Positions 1 to 8,512 of a DNA stretch of 64,000 nucleotides are shown in pieces; positions within the stretch are counted from its first letter, which is position 1; every line of letters starts with the position of its first letter. The position numbers were made by a program, and so were the translations under genes. The notes under the pieces were generated by a model that saw nothing but the letters and a program-made list of their open reading frames with translations, was not told the DNA's origin and ran no database searches. The DNA comes from an uncultured bacterium (GTDB lineage: Bacteria; Bacillota; Clostridia; Lachnospirales; Lachnospiraceae): contig CANPIC010000011.1 in NCBI GenBank assembly GCA_947574055.1, positions 1-64,000 on the forward strand, written 5' to 3'.

Positions 1-1364
1 GTCTCCACATGCACAGCCCCAGAAAACAAATCCACGGTCGTCACCCGCTCTGCTGCATAACCATTCTCCAGAAATAGTTCCAGGTCTCTGGCCAGGCTGG
101 TCGGTTTGCAGGAGATGTACAGAATCCCGCTCACACCATAGGCAAGGATCTTTTTCAGTGCCTTGGGATGGAGACCGTCCCGGGGCGGATCGAGGATGAT
201 AAAATCCGGCCTGTCCTCTATCTCATCCAGCACCTGCAATACGTCTCCGGCTATGAACTCACAGTTTTTCAGGCCATTGCTCTCCGCATTTTTTCTGGCA
301 GCTTCCACCGCCTCCTCTACGATTTCCACACCGATCACCTTTTTCGCCACACCGGCCATGATCTGGGCAATGGTTCCGGTACCACTGTAGAGATCAAACA
401 GGACAGGCTCTGCTGCCCCTGCCACGCTGGCCCGGAATTCGCCGATAAAGTCGCGGGCTGTCTCATACAGCACCTCCGCGCCTCTGCTATTGGTCTGGAA
501 AAAAGAAAAAGGAGAGATCTTAAATTTCAGTCCCAGAAGTTCCTCATAGAAATAATCCTGGCCGTATAATATGACAGTTTCGTCATTTTTTACCGTATCT
601 GATACAGAATCGTTTTTTGTATGCAGGATTCCCCGGATCGTCCCCTCCAGCGGAAGGGAAAGCAGCATATCACACAGAGGTCGCAGATCATGTTCTTCCT
701 GGGTAGTCGTAACTAAAATAACCAGCAGTTCTTTCGTATGGTATCCCTTCCTGATGATCAGGTGTCGCAGGTAGCCGGTATGGCGCAGCCGATGATAGAA
801 AGATATTCCCCCTGCCCGGAACCAGGCAAGCACGGCTTGCAGGATGCTGCGATAGTCTCCGTCTACGATCTGACATTCCGAAACCGTTACAATATCATAA
901 AAGCTGCCCTTTTTATGCAGCCCCAGTTCCAGCGGCCCGTCTTTCACCCCGTCTCCAAAGGAAAATTCCATCTTATTGCGATAGCCATAGACAGCGGGAT
1001 TGGCGTGCACCGGGTCCCAGCGATATTCTTTTTGCTGTTTTTCCAGTACCGGCACAAGCAGCGCCTTTACCTGCTCTTCTTTGAGTGCAAGCTGCGCCTC
1101 ATAGGGCAGCGTCTGATAGCTGCAGCCCCCACACTGCCCGAAATGAGGACACGGACTGGCCGTTTCGTTGTCTGCCGGTTCCAGCACTTCCAACAGCCGC
1201 CCCTGCCCCCGCCCGTTCCTTACTTTCTGTACCACAAAGGCAACCCGCTGCCCCGGCAGTCCGCCCTTTACGACACAGATACTGCCATCCCCGCAGCGCA
1301 CCGTCGCCTTATTGGGAAATTTTACTTCCGTTATGATTCCTTCCGCTCTCTCACCTTTTTTCAT
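1..1364 (-). CDS. rlmD: 23S rRNA (uracil-C5)-methyltransferase, RlmD/RumA family (3' end beyond window)
   Basis: SAM-dependent methylation of a 23S rRNA uridine. The N-terminus reads as a TRAM-like RNA-binding segment. It is followed by a cysteine cluster (CPHFGQCGGC) typical of the 4Fe-4S site of RumA enzymes. Near the window edge the frame encodes SCKPTSLARDL and then VDLFSGAVHVET, the conserved catalytic-Cys region and C-terminal signature of the TrmA/RumA family. The gene runs off the left edge, so only a few C-terminal residues are missing. I chose the ATG at 1364 because an ACGAGG ribosome site lies 5 nt upstream; an in-frame ATG at 1400 has no good site. The exact uridine (1939 or 747) cannot be told from sequence alone. 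Confidence 0.9.
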   Translation of the reverse strand, partial: MKKGERAEGIITEVKFPNKATVRCGDGSICVVKGGLPGQRVAFVVQKVRNGRGQGRLLEVLEPADNETASPCPHFGQCGGCSYQTLPYEAQLALKEEQVKALLVPVLEKQQKEYRWDPVHANPAVYGYRNKMEFSFGDGVKDGPLELGLHKKGSFYDIVTVSECQIVDGDYRSILQAVLAWFRAGGISFYHRLRHTGYLRHLIIRKGYHTKELLVILVTTTQEEHDLRPLCDMLLSLPLEGTIRGILHTKNDSVSDTVKNDETVILYGQDYFYEELLGLKFKISPFSFFQTNSRGAEVLYETARDFIGEFRASVAGAAEPVLFDLYSGTGTIAQIMAGVAKKVIGVEIVEEAVEAARKNAESNGLKNCEFIAGDVLQVLDEIEDRPDFIILDPPRDGLHPKALKKILAYGVSGILYISCKPTSLARDLELFLENGYAAERVTTVDLFSGAVHVE

Positions 1365-1740
1365 ACCAACCTCGTCTGATAACGGCTCTCTCATTGCCAT
1401 CGCCGTCTATTTGTTTTCTTGTTTACAAGCACAGTGACCCATGATGGTTTCGCTCTTTACATAGCCCCGCCCCGCACGCGCATCACATTTGTCGGCCATT
1501 TTTCATCGCCATCTATAATATTATGAGAAAGTAAAATTACAGTCAATAGAAACCTTTCCCTTCCGACAATACCGCGCCAAAATGGCCCTTTTCTCTGCCC
1601 ATGCCATATCTGTATCACAGCACCATCTGATTGATCTGCGCTAAACGCCAAAAGGACACCGCTCTTCCCGATGTCCTTTTGTCTGTCGCAAACTGCCTCT
1701 TCAGATTCGGCAGTCTGCTTATCTGGAGGATTTTATTTTT
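1365..1740. other. Intergenic region without a convincing gene
   Basis: This 376-bp stretch holds the hairpin at 1649-1681 that probably ends transcription of the amidase/deacetylase gene, and presumably the promoter of the methyltransferase. A 64-codon minus-strand frame (1457-1651) has no recognisable domain and no good ribosome site. Confidence 0.5.
1649..1681 (-). terminator. Probable terminator after the amidase/deacetylase gene
   Basis: A perfect 10-bp inverted repeat, CAAAAGGACA (1649-1658) and TGTCCTTTTG (1672-1681), is separated by 13 nt. It lies 60 bp beyond the stop codon. On the minus strand the T-rich part of the stem forms the tail; no longer U run follows. Confidence 0.6.
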
Positions 1741-3189
1741 TTACTTAAATCGTATGGGCTCCACCTCCTCACTGAGCGGTTTCATAGCGTATTCCGGAAG
1801 AGCATCCAACAGATCCTCCAGGCAGATTCCCGTATTGTACACCACGTCATGCGCCAGCATCACGACTTTCTCCCGTCCCAGAGTGGTCTGCACGCCGCTT
1901 GCCACCAGTTCTTCCGGCTCTCTGCTGCCTACCGCGTCATCCAGACTCGCATTCCAGTCAAAATAAATGTACCCCCTTTCCGTCATCTCCTGTATGATGG
2001 CATCGTTTATCTTTTTATTGTAATGATTCACGCTGCCGCCCGGGAAGCGGAAAAGTTTCGCTTCCACACCTGTTACTTCATATATGGTCTGATATGCGGT
2101 CTCGAAATCCTCGATAAAACTGTCCACACTCCGATAGACATTCTCATAATCATGATTGTCACAGTGGATTCCTATGGTATGCCCCTCGGCTACGATCCGC
2201 TTTGCCATCTCCGGGTGTTTGCGTACATTCTCTCCCACCAGGAAAAAGGTCGCTTTGATGCCTCGCTCTTTCAGAATGTCCAGCACCCTGGCCGTGTTTT
2301 CCTCCGTAGGGCCGTCGTCAAAGGTCAGATACATAGTCTTAGGATGAAAGTAATACACAATCCCCTGCACAATGCCCGCCGCGATCTGCTCCTGATACTC
2401 CTCCGTAAGCAGCAGTTCCCGCTCTTCTTTGTTGCTGAGAAAGCCGGTCTCTATGAGACAGGAAGGCATCTTTGTGCTGCCTGTCACATGAAAGTCCGCA
2501 TCTCCCCGCAGTTCCCGCTGTTCTATCCCAAGACTTTTGGCTGTCTGCTGTCCGATCAGCAGTGCCAGACGCTTATTATCCCGCATGGTATCTTCGCCCG
2601 CGTACCAGACTTCCATACCCTTTACCGTTGCTACCTCCGAGTCATTTTGATGAATACTCACATAAATATCCGCCTGCAGGGCATTCGCCAGCTTTACCCG
2701 GTTCTCTTTTGTGATATAGGTATCCCTTTCCCGTGCCATGATTACGCTGTATCCCATCTCTTCCAGCTTTGTCTGCACCTTTTTTGCAATGGCCAGATTG
2801 ATGGTTTTCTCCTGAACATCGCCGCTTACACAGCCTGCATCTGCGCCTCCGTGCCCGGCATCCAGAAAGATGACCGGCACGCCATTCTTCTTGACCTCTA
2901 TCTGGGCGGGCGCCGGCTCTCCTGCTTCTGCCTCCCCGAATATATCATCCAGAGACAGTGTGGACAGCTGGAAGCCGTTCAGTATCACAGTACTTTCCTC
3001 TCCTGCAATTTCCTTTTCCGGCGCCGCAAATACATGGTCCAGCGGCAATTTATGTAACAGAAATCCGGTGGAGCAGGCCATGCAGACGGCCAGCGCAGTG
3101 ACCGTAATCCGCTTAACGACTCTGATGATTTTCTTTTTCCTCCGGTTTTTATGACAATATTGGCTGAAATAATCTTCTCTTTTGTTCAT
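1741..3189 (-). CDS. Membrane-anchored N-acetylmuramoyl-L-alanine amidase fused to a polysaccharide deacetylase
   Basis: A 482-residue cell-wall enzyme. Residues about 22-45 form one membrane segment behind a Lys/Arg-rich cytoplasmic tail. Residues 106-282 are an Amidase_3 domain with zinc and catalytic residues visible: DAGHGG (H113), E127, SIHQND (H180) and IETGF (E247). Residues 286-470 are a NodB deacetylase domain with TFDDGP (D291, D292), HCDNH (H342, H346), RFPGG (R381) and LAHD. One polypeptide could therefore cut the peptide stem and deacetylate the glycan. I chose the ATG at 3189 because AAAGGGG lies upstream and the membrane segment follows closely; the longer open frame to 3366 crosses the preceding terminator. 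It is a single-gene unit. Substrate preference is inferred from the families. Confidence 0.88.
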   Translation of the reverse strand: MNKREDYFSQYCHKNRRKKKIIRVVKRITVTALAVCMACSTGFLLHKLPLDHVFAAPEKEIAGEESTVILNGFQLSTLSLDDIFGEAEAGEPAPAQIEVKKNGVPVIFLDAGHGGADAGCVSGDVQEKTINLAIAKKVQTKLEEMGYSVIMARERDTYITKENRVKLANALQADIYVSIHQNDSEVATVKGMEVWYAGEDTMRDNKRLALLIGQQTAKSLGIEQRELRGDADFHVTGSTKMPSCLIETGFLSNKEERELLLTEEYQEQIAAGIVQGIVYYFHPKTMYLTFDDGPTEENTARVLDILKERGIKATFFLVGENVRKHPEMAKRIVAEGHTIGIHCDNHDYENVYRSVDSFIEDFETAYQTIYEVTGVEAKLFRFPGGSVNHYNKKINDAIIQEMTERGYIYFDWNASLDDAVGSREPEELVASGVQTTLGREKVVMLAHDVVYNTGICLEDLLDALPEYAMKPLSEEVEPIRFK

Positions 3190-3310
3190 TCTATGATTCC
3201 CCTTTGCTATACCATGTGCTTTATGCACCCTTGTATTCCTGTCCTGTTTCACCAGCGCCGCAGATAGAAGGAAACTACGCCTCATATCCTTTAAAACCGC
3301 CTGCGAAGAC

Positions 3311-3362
3311 AAAAATGCAGCGCCTGTGTCATGTTCTGCTTTAAGAATACACAGGCGCTGCA
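3311..3362 (-). terminator. Rho-independent terminator of the two-component cassette
   Basis: A 14-bp perfect inverted repeat, TGCAGCGCCTGTGT (3316-3329) with ACACAGGCGCTGCA (3349-3362), is followed on the minus strand by TTTTTG. It sits about 55 bp past the stop of the last cassette gene. Confidence 0.85.
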
Positions 3363-3372
3363 TCAAAATATC

Positions 3373-3420
3373 ATCATTTTTGCATCAAAGTCACATCATT
3401 TTTGCATCATTTTTGCATCA
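3373..3420. repeat. Three 15-bp direct repeats
   Basis: ATCATTTTTGCATCA occurs exactly at 3373-3387, 3395-3409 and 3406-3420, so the start-to-start spacings are 22 and 11 bp. The last copy overlaps the stop codon of the 276-residue secreted protein. The function is unknown; the 11-bp phasing fits either a protein-binding array or slippage. Confidence 0.8.
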
Positions 3421-4248
3421 TCGGGAAATCTTCAGGAAAAGCTCATTGATCCCCTCATAAAAACCTACGGTGACAATCGTCCTTTCCTCCCCCATACCCG
3501 GGAATACATATTTTTTATAATATGGCGTTGTCTCCAGCAAAGGATTGTCCGATTCATAGGCGGACGGACTGCCAAGCCCCATATAGGCACTCCAGGCATC
3601 TATGACCGCGTCCGCGTCGATCTCCTCCCAGAGCAGAGGGGTGCGGATATAAAATTCATAGATCTTCCCGTCCTCCGCATCAATATACGCGTCAATCAGC
3701 CGATTGCCCTTATCCGCATTTTCCCTGCTGTCGGAAAGGCTCAGCTTCCAGACCGCGATATTATTTCTGGGCTCCAGTATATCAATGGCAGAATACAGGG
3801 TAGCGTCATAGAGTTCCTGCTCCACTTCCCGTATTTCTCTGGGCAAAATCCCCGCTTCTTTCAAAAAAGCCAGCGCATTGTTGCAGGTCTCATAGATCTG
3901 CTCGTCCGTAATCTCCTCCCCCGAAGGATTTCTGTAATTCATCACAAAGGCATAAGAGCCTTCCGGCTCCTGATAGGTCGTCCCCGCTCCTTGTGTACGG
4001 GTTATGGCATTGCTCTCACTCTCCGGAAGTGCCTGGCTGTTAAGACACATGGAAAGTATGTACAGCTTTTCATTGGCATTTAACCGATAGCGGTATCCGG
4101 CGCCGGCGCCTTCCACTGTCTCTGTATGGATCCTGTTTAAAATGCTTTTGTCCTGATACTTTGCCAGTGCCTCCGGTCCCCAGATGGAGAGCAGCACGGA
4201 AAATCCGGCAAAAAGAACCAGGGCCGATGCTTTCAGTCCAAACTTCAT
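3418..4248 (-). CDS. Secreted protein of unknown function, last gene of the two-component cassette
   Basis: 276 residues with an N-terminal signal/anchor (about residues 6-27, KASALVLFAGFSVLLSIWG) and an otherwise soluble, acidic, extracytoplasmic body. I do not recognise a family. Its position recalls YycH/YycI, the extracytoplasmic modulators encoded behind the YycG kinase, but I see no sequence proof of that relationship. The start codon overlaps the kinase stop by 4 nt (4245-4248, ATGA type), so translation is probably coupled. The most economical idea is that it modulates the neighbouring kinase. A terminator follows at 3311-3362. Confidence 0.7.
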   Translation of the reverse strand: MKFGLKASALVLFAGFSVLLSIWGPEALAKYQDKSILNRIHTETVEGAGAGYRYRLNANEKLYILSMCLNSQALPESESNAITRTQGAGTTYQEPEGSYAFVMNYRNPSGEEITDEQIYETCNNALAFLKEAGILPREIREVEQELYDATLYSAIDILEPRNNIAVWKLSLSDSRENADKGNRLIDAYIDAEDGKIYEFYIRTPLLWEEIDADAVIDAWSAYMGLGSPSAYESDNPLLETTPYYKKYVFPGMGEERTIVTVGFYEGINELFLKISR

Positions 4249-5675
4249 GTTTCCGCCGCCTTTCTCTCAGGTTCCCGCCCGCCTCCCGGCAGCAGGAAGC
4301 TAAAGCAGGACCCCTTTCCCTGCTCACTCTCAATCACCAGTTCACTGTTATGAATCTTCAAAATCTCCGCGCAAAGGGCCAGCCCCAGCCCGGCCCCGTT
4401 CTTACTCCGCGCACGGGATTTATCCACCATATAAAAGGCTTTTGTGATCTTGCGCAGTTCCGCTTCCGGAATACCGATCCCATGGTCACGCACCGCGAAC
4501 CGGTATCCGTCCTCAGCCGCCTGGCCGCTCACCTCGATACGGCTGCCCGGTTCCGAAGATTTACAGGCATTGTCGATCAGGTTGACCAGCACCGTCTTGA
4601 TCAGATTCACTTCCGCTCTCACCATACTATCTTCATACTGAAAGACAAATATCATATCCCGGCTGCCCGTAAACATACCATCCAGATATTCGAAGATACC
4701 CGCGGCGGAAAAGTCCGTCAGTTCCGGCCTGTTCTTGCCCGCCACAATAATATCCAGAAGCCGCAAAGACATGGCCTCCAGCCGCTTGCCTTCGGTATAG
4801 ATATAGTTGGCGGACATAAAACTCTTTTCCTCATTCAGCTTGTGCGAGCGCAGCATATCCGCATAGCCGATGATGGCCGTCAGCGGCGTCTTCAGTTCAT
4901 GTGCAAAAGCACCCATAAATTCCTCTCTGGCTTCGATCTCCTCCTGCAGCCTGGCAATGTTTCGTTTCAGCGCCTTGGCCATCCTGTTGAAATCACGGGT
5001 GAGCTGCCCCAGTTCGTCCCGGCTGATCTGTCTGGCGCGGTAAGAATAATCCCCGGCTGCCATCCGCTTCGTGGCTCTGGTCAGCAGGCGCACCGGCTTG
5101 GTCAGCAGGGAAGAAATAAAATGCATGATTACCGTCCCCACCAGCAGCATAATCAGTGTCACCCGCCGATAGAGGGAAAAGCCCATCGAACGCTCCGAAA
5201 ATACTTCCGAGACATCCCGCATTGTCTCCAGATAAAAAATCCTTCCCAGCGCATTGACAGTAACCCCCGTATGGATATAATATTTTTCCCCGACGGAAAT
5301 CACCCGGTGAGCCTTGACGGTCTTACCGATCTGCTCCAGCAGCGTCAGATCTGTTTCGAAACCGTCACTGACATAGAGTATCCTTCTCTCCTCATCGGAA
5401 ATACGCAGAAGTCTTCTGCCGTTCTGCCTGCCTGTCTCCAGGTTGGAAGCGATCTCCTCCACTGTGCTGTCAGGCAGCACACTGTATTTGGACGGTACAC
5501 TGAGCGCCGCCGTCTCAAAGGCAAAGCTGAGAATATTACTCTCATCCAGCGCCTGTCCCACTTCCCGCTCCAGAGAAGTCTCAAAGACATAATTCACCAG
5601 ATAGAAGCCGCTGAATCCGAGCGCCAGCGCCATCATAATGATCATCCACAACAGAATTTTCAGGGAAAATTTCAT
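4245..5675 (-). CDS. HAMP-domain sensor histidine kinase
   Basis: 476 residues. Two membrane segments (about 7-30 and 172-192) flank an extracellular sensor of about 140 residues. A HAMP domain (about 185-240) and a coiled linker lead to a HisKA domain with phospho-acceptor H259 (FAHELKTPLT). A HATPase_c domain follows with LVNLIDNACKSS (N box), DHGIGIP and GAGLGLAL. It should autophosphorylate and pass phosphate to the OmpR-type regulator encoded just upstream. The start overlaps the regulator stop by 4 nt and its stop overlaps the next gene by 4 nt. The signal is unknown; the flanking secreted proteins suggest an envelope cue. Confidence 0.93.
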   Translation of the reverse strand: MKFSLKILLWMIIMMALALGFSGFYLVNYVFETSLEREVGQALDESNILSFAFETAALSVPSKYSVLPDSTVEEIASNLETGRQNGRRLLRISDEERRILYVSDGFETDLTLLEQIGKTVKAHRVISVGEKYYIHTGVTVNALGRIFYLETMRDVSEVFSERSMGFSLYRRVTLIMLLVGTVIMHFISSLLTKPVRLLTRATKRMAAGDYSYRARQISRDELGQLTRDFNRMAKALKRNIARLQEEIEAREEFMGAFAHELKTPLTAIIGYADMLRSHKLNEEKSFMSANYIYTEGKRLEAMSLRLLDIIVAGKNRPELTDFSAAGIFEYLDGMFTGSRDMIFVFQYEDSMVRAEVNLIKTVLVNLIDNACKSSEPGSRIEVSGQAAEDGYRFAVRDHGIGIPEAELRKITKAFYMVDKSRARSKNGAGLGLALCAEILKIHNSELVIESEQGKGSCFSFLLPGGGREPERKAAET

Positions 5676-6331
5676 TCTGACACCTCTAAGCGATAGCCGA
5701 CCTTATAAACCGCTACCAGACTCCGTTCCCATCCCAGCTTGCGCCGCAGCCGCTGCACATGCAGATCAAGCGTCCGGCTGTCACCGAAATACTCCTCTTC
5801 CCATACCTTCTCATACAGAGTCTCCCGAAACAGCGCCACATTTTTATTTTTGATAAACAGGACCAACAGCCCGAATTCCTTATTGGTCAGCACCACCGGT
5901 TTCCCGGCCTTCATGACCCTGCGGGCATCCACATCCACCGTCACGTCGCCGGCCGTCAGCTTCTGTTCCGCTTTGTTATAGCGGCGCAGTACGGCTTCCA
6001 CCCTTGCCACCAGTTCCACCACATCAAACGGTTTCACCAGATAGTCATCGGCCCCCAGTTTCAGTCCCTTCACCCGGTCTTTTACCTCATGCTTTGCCGT
6101 GATAAAAATTACCGGTATTTCCAGCGGCCTTATGTATTCCATAATATCAAATCCGCTGGCACCCGGCAGCATGATATCCAGCAGGATCAAGTCAAAGGAC
6201 TCCGTTTCAATCCGCTCCAGTGCTTCCAGTCCGTCCTGCACGGCGCTGCACTGATACCCCGCAGATGACAGATTGAGGTCGATCAGATCACAGATCGGCT
6301 TCTCATCATCCACAATCAATATTTTAATCAT
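5672..6331 (-). CDS. OmpR/PhoB-family response regulator
   Basis: 219 residues. The receiver domain (1-115) shows the acidic pocket DDE (D8, D9), phospho-acceptor D52 (LLDIMLPG), the conserved Thr in FITAK and the Lys in LVKPF. A winged-helix DNA-binding domain (about 125-217) ends in DLHVQRLRRKLG and VYKVGYRLE. It is the cognate regulator of the kinase with which it overlaps by 4 nt. Its own start overlaps the end of the upstream VCBS-like gene by 8 nt, which ties all four genes into one transcript. Confidence 0.95.
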   Translation of the reverse strand: MIKILIVDDEKPICDLIDLNLSSAGYQCSAVQDGLEALERIETESFDLILLDIMLPGASGFDIMEYIRPLEIPVIFITAKHEVKDRVKGLKLGADDYLVKPFDVVELVARVEAVLRRYNKAEQKLTAGDVTVDVDARRVMKAGKPVVLTNKEFGLLVLFIKNKNVALFRETLYEKVWEEEYFGDSRTLDLHVQRLRRKLGWERSLVAVYKVGYRLEVSE

Positions 6332-7475
6332 CTTTCTCCGCCTTCCATCCCCAGTAAGCTCTGGCCCGCTCTATCAGTAGTTCCATCGTATCGTCATCTC
6401 CGCACCGATAGCGGCTCTTCACCGTCACATCCGCCGAAAATCCGCCGGTCCTCTGATAGTAAATGGAATAATCCGGCTCTACCACGATCTCCCCGTGATC
6501 ATTTTCATAACTGTATTTCGCCAGTATCACGATATCCTTCAGCCCGTCCCCGTCGATATCCTTACAGTTGATCCCCTTTAATGCATACAGGTTGTCATAA
6601 TTGCCCATAGGCTGCAGACTGGATATGATATCCCCCTGTTCATTGACCAGATAGACCATAAAGATATCAAAACTGGCCACATGATACACCCCCGGTACCA
6701 GCTTCAGCTTCCCCAGCTTGCCAAAGGTTCTGGTATAATACTGCTCCGTAATGATCCGCATCCCCCTGGACTGCAGTTCCTCCAGCGTGGAAGCCGTATA
6801 CAAAAACTCAGTCGAATAGCCGTCTCTGACAAACGCCGTGATCAGTTCCGTATTTTTATTCATGCCAAAGCGATTGATCTTGTCCGCGATGCGATAATCC
6901 CGGTAAAATCCGTTCCCCTCCTCGTTCTGAAACAACACATCCCCCACCCGGTAAGGCTTTCCCGCATAATCGCCGTCCACATTTACACAAGTCGTCAGCA
7001 GCACAATATCCATCCGGCCATCCCGGTTGAGATCTTCAAAAACAATGGCCGCGATCCCCCGTCCCGGCTGCTTCATCACCCCCACGACACGATTATTTGC
7101 CTCCAGCTGATCAGTGCGATAGACAATCTGTCCTTCTTCATCCGCAAAAAACAAAAGCAGACGGCCATACGCACGGTCAAACGCCGGTATCATGGCTACC
7201 TCCCCATAAGCCTTCATCTCTATGGGAAAGATCTGCTCTTCTACAATCTCAAAGCCACTGCTGCCAATATCCTGACGCACCTGCGCTGCAGAAAGCCGTG
7301 CCTGATACTCCCGGTACTGTGCCAGCGTCTTTGACGCATCGCCCGCTTTTTCTCCGTCTGCCTGCACCTGCGCCGCAAAAAGCAGCCAGAAAAGAAGCAG
7401 CATCGCCGGCAGCGGCCAGCCCCTCCCTGCTGCGGGGCATTTTTGCATATTCTTCAAAAAATCTCTCATCATCAT
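6324..7475 (-). CDS. Secreted FG-GAP/VCBS-like repeat protein at the head of the two-component cassette
   Basis: About 383 residues with a signal segment (about 20-38, LPAMLLLFWLLFAAQVQA). Two calcium-loop-like repeats typical of FG-GAP/VCBS propeller proteins are visible: EDLNRDGRMDIVLL and KDIDGDGLKDIVIL. Three successive ATG codons (7475, 7472, 7469) follow an AAGGA site at 7477-7481; the second or third is best spaced. The gene overlaps the response-regulator start by 8 nt, so it belongs to the signalling operon. It may bind an extracellular ligand or surface and feed the kinase; that role is inferred from position only. Confidence 0.75.
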   Translation of the reverse strand: MMMRDFLKNMQKCPAAGRGWPLPAMLLLFWLLFAAQVQADGEKAGDASKTLAQYREYQARLSAAQVRQDIGSSGFEIVEEQIFPIEMKAYGEVAMIPAFDRAYGRLLLFFADEEGQIVYRTDQLEANNRVVGVMKQPGRGIAAIVFEDLNRDGRMDIVLLTTCVNVDGDYAGKPYRVGDVLFQNEEGNGFYRDYRIADKINRFGMNKNTELITAFVRDGYSTEFLYTASTLEELQSRGMRIITEQYYTRTFGKLGKLKLVPGVYHVASFDIFMVYLVNEQGDIISSLQPMGNYDNLYALKGINCKDIDGDGLKDIVILAKYSYENDHGEIVVEPDYSIYYQRTGGFSADVTVKSRYRCGDDDTMELLIERARAYWGWKAEKDD

Positions 7476-7589
7476 ATCCTTGATTCACTTCCCGGCATCC
7501 TCCTGCATTGATTTGTCTTGCCAAACACCATCGTTTCCCGTTTCCCAAAAGCCGCATCTTTACACATGCCCTTATGCCCTTCCCCATTT

Positions 7590-8501
7590 TTACGAATATT
7601 CCTCCAGGATACGCTGCACTGCCGGCAGATAGGAGCGCCCGAACAGATTCAGGTGATTGAGCAGATGGTAAAGATGATACATGTCGCGGCGGCGCTCATA
7701 TCCCGGCTGCAGGGGCGCCGCTTCCTCATATGCATGATAAAACCGGGGCGGAAATCCGCCGAACAGTTCTGTCATCGCCAGATCCGCCTCCGCATGACCG
7801 ACATAAACAGCCGGGTCGATCAGCCATGCCTTGCCATCGTTTCCGGTTATCACATTCCCTGCCCACAGATCACCGTGTAGCAGGGATGGTCTCTCCGGCT
7901 CCACCAGTATATCCCCGATATGATCCAGCAGGCCGATGGCCTTTTTTTTCTCTGCTGTGCTAAAACAGCCCGCCGCCGCTTCTATCTGCGGCGCCAGCCG
8001 GCAGTCACGGAAAAAAGTGATCCAGCTTTTATGCGGCGTATTACACTGGGGCCCCGCACCGATATAATTATCCTGCCAAAAGCCATACCCGCCCCCGGGC
8101 ACAAAAGCAGCCGTTTCCGCCCGGTGCATGGCGGCAAGCTGACAGGCAAAGGTCTCAAAATAACGGGCAATCCGTTCCTTTGCCGTCACAAATTCCAGTA
8201 GCAGGCAGGCATATCCGCCAGGCTCTCCGTCCTGCGTTCTGCCGAGAATCCGGGGCGTGGCGATGGCTCCTGTGCGGGCAATCGCTGCCAGCCCCTCCGA
8301 TTCTGCCGCAAAAAACGGGGCATTCTCCCGCTTATTCGCCTTCATAAAGATATGTGTCCCATCATCCAGTGTCAGATCCAGGGCTTTATTGCTATCACCG
8401 CCTGCCATACCTTTGGCCTGTACGATCTTTACCGCTCTTCCCAAAACCTCCGAGAGCGTTTCCTCCACCGGGGCGACACGAAAAGAAAATGCAACACCCA
8501 T
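7590..8501 (-). CDS. Fructosamine kinase family protein
   Basis: 303 residues of the fructosamine/ketosamine-3-kinase fold, which phosphorylates sugar-derived Amadori adducts on proteins or small molecules and so triggers their removal. The clear signature is LLHGDLWAGN, the catalytic Asp/Asn loop, followed by LIDPAVYVGHAEADLAM, the metal-binding DP segment. GMAGGDSNKALDL and IFMKAN mark the ATP-binding lobe with its Lys. An AAGGGG site precedes the start. It sits 11 bp behind the MBL hydrolase gene and is probably co-transcribed with it. The actual substrate is not shown by sequence. Confidence 0.87.
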   Translation of the reverse strand: MGVAFSFRVAPVEETLSEVLGRAVKIVQAKGMAGGDSNKALDLTLDDGTHIFMKANKRENAPFFAAESEGLAAIARTGAIATPRILGRTQDGEPGGYACLLLEFVTAKERIARYFETFACQLAAMHRAETAAFVPGGGYGFWQDNYIGAGPQCNTPHKSWITFFRDCRLAPQIEAAAGCFSTAEKKKAIGLLDHIGDILVEPERPSLLHGDLWAGNVITGNDGKAWLIDPAVYVGHAEADLAMTELFGGFPPRFYHAYEEAAPLQPGYERRRDMYHLYHLLNHLNLFGRSYLPAVQRILEEYS

Positions 8502-8512
8502 AGATCGCCCCT

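Noticed and set aside
1457-1651. A possible 64-residue minus-strand gene
   Set aside because: No good ribosome site, no recognisable motif, and it runs into the terminator hairpin at 1649-1681.
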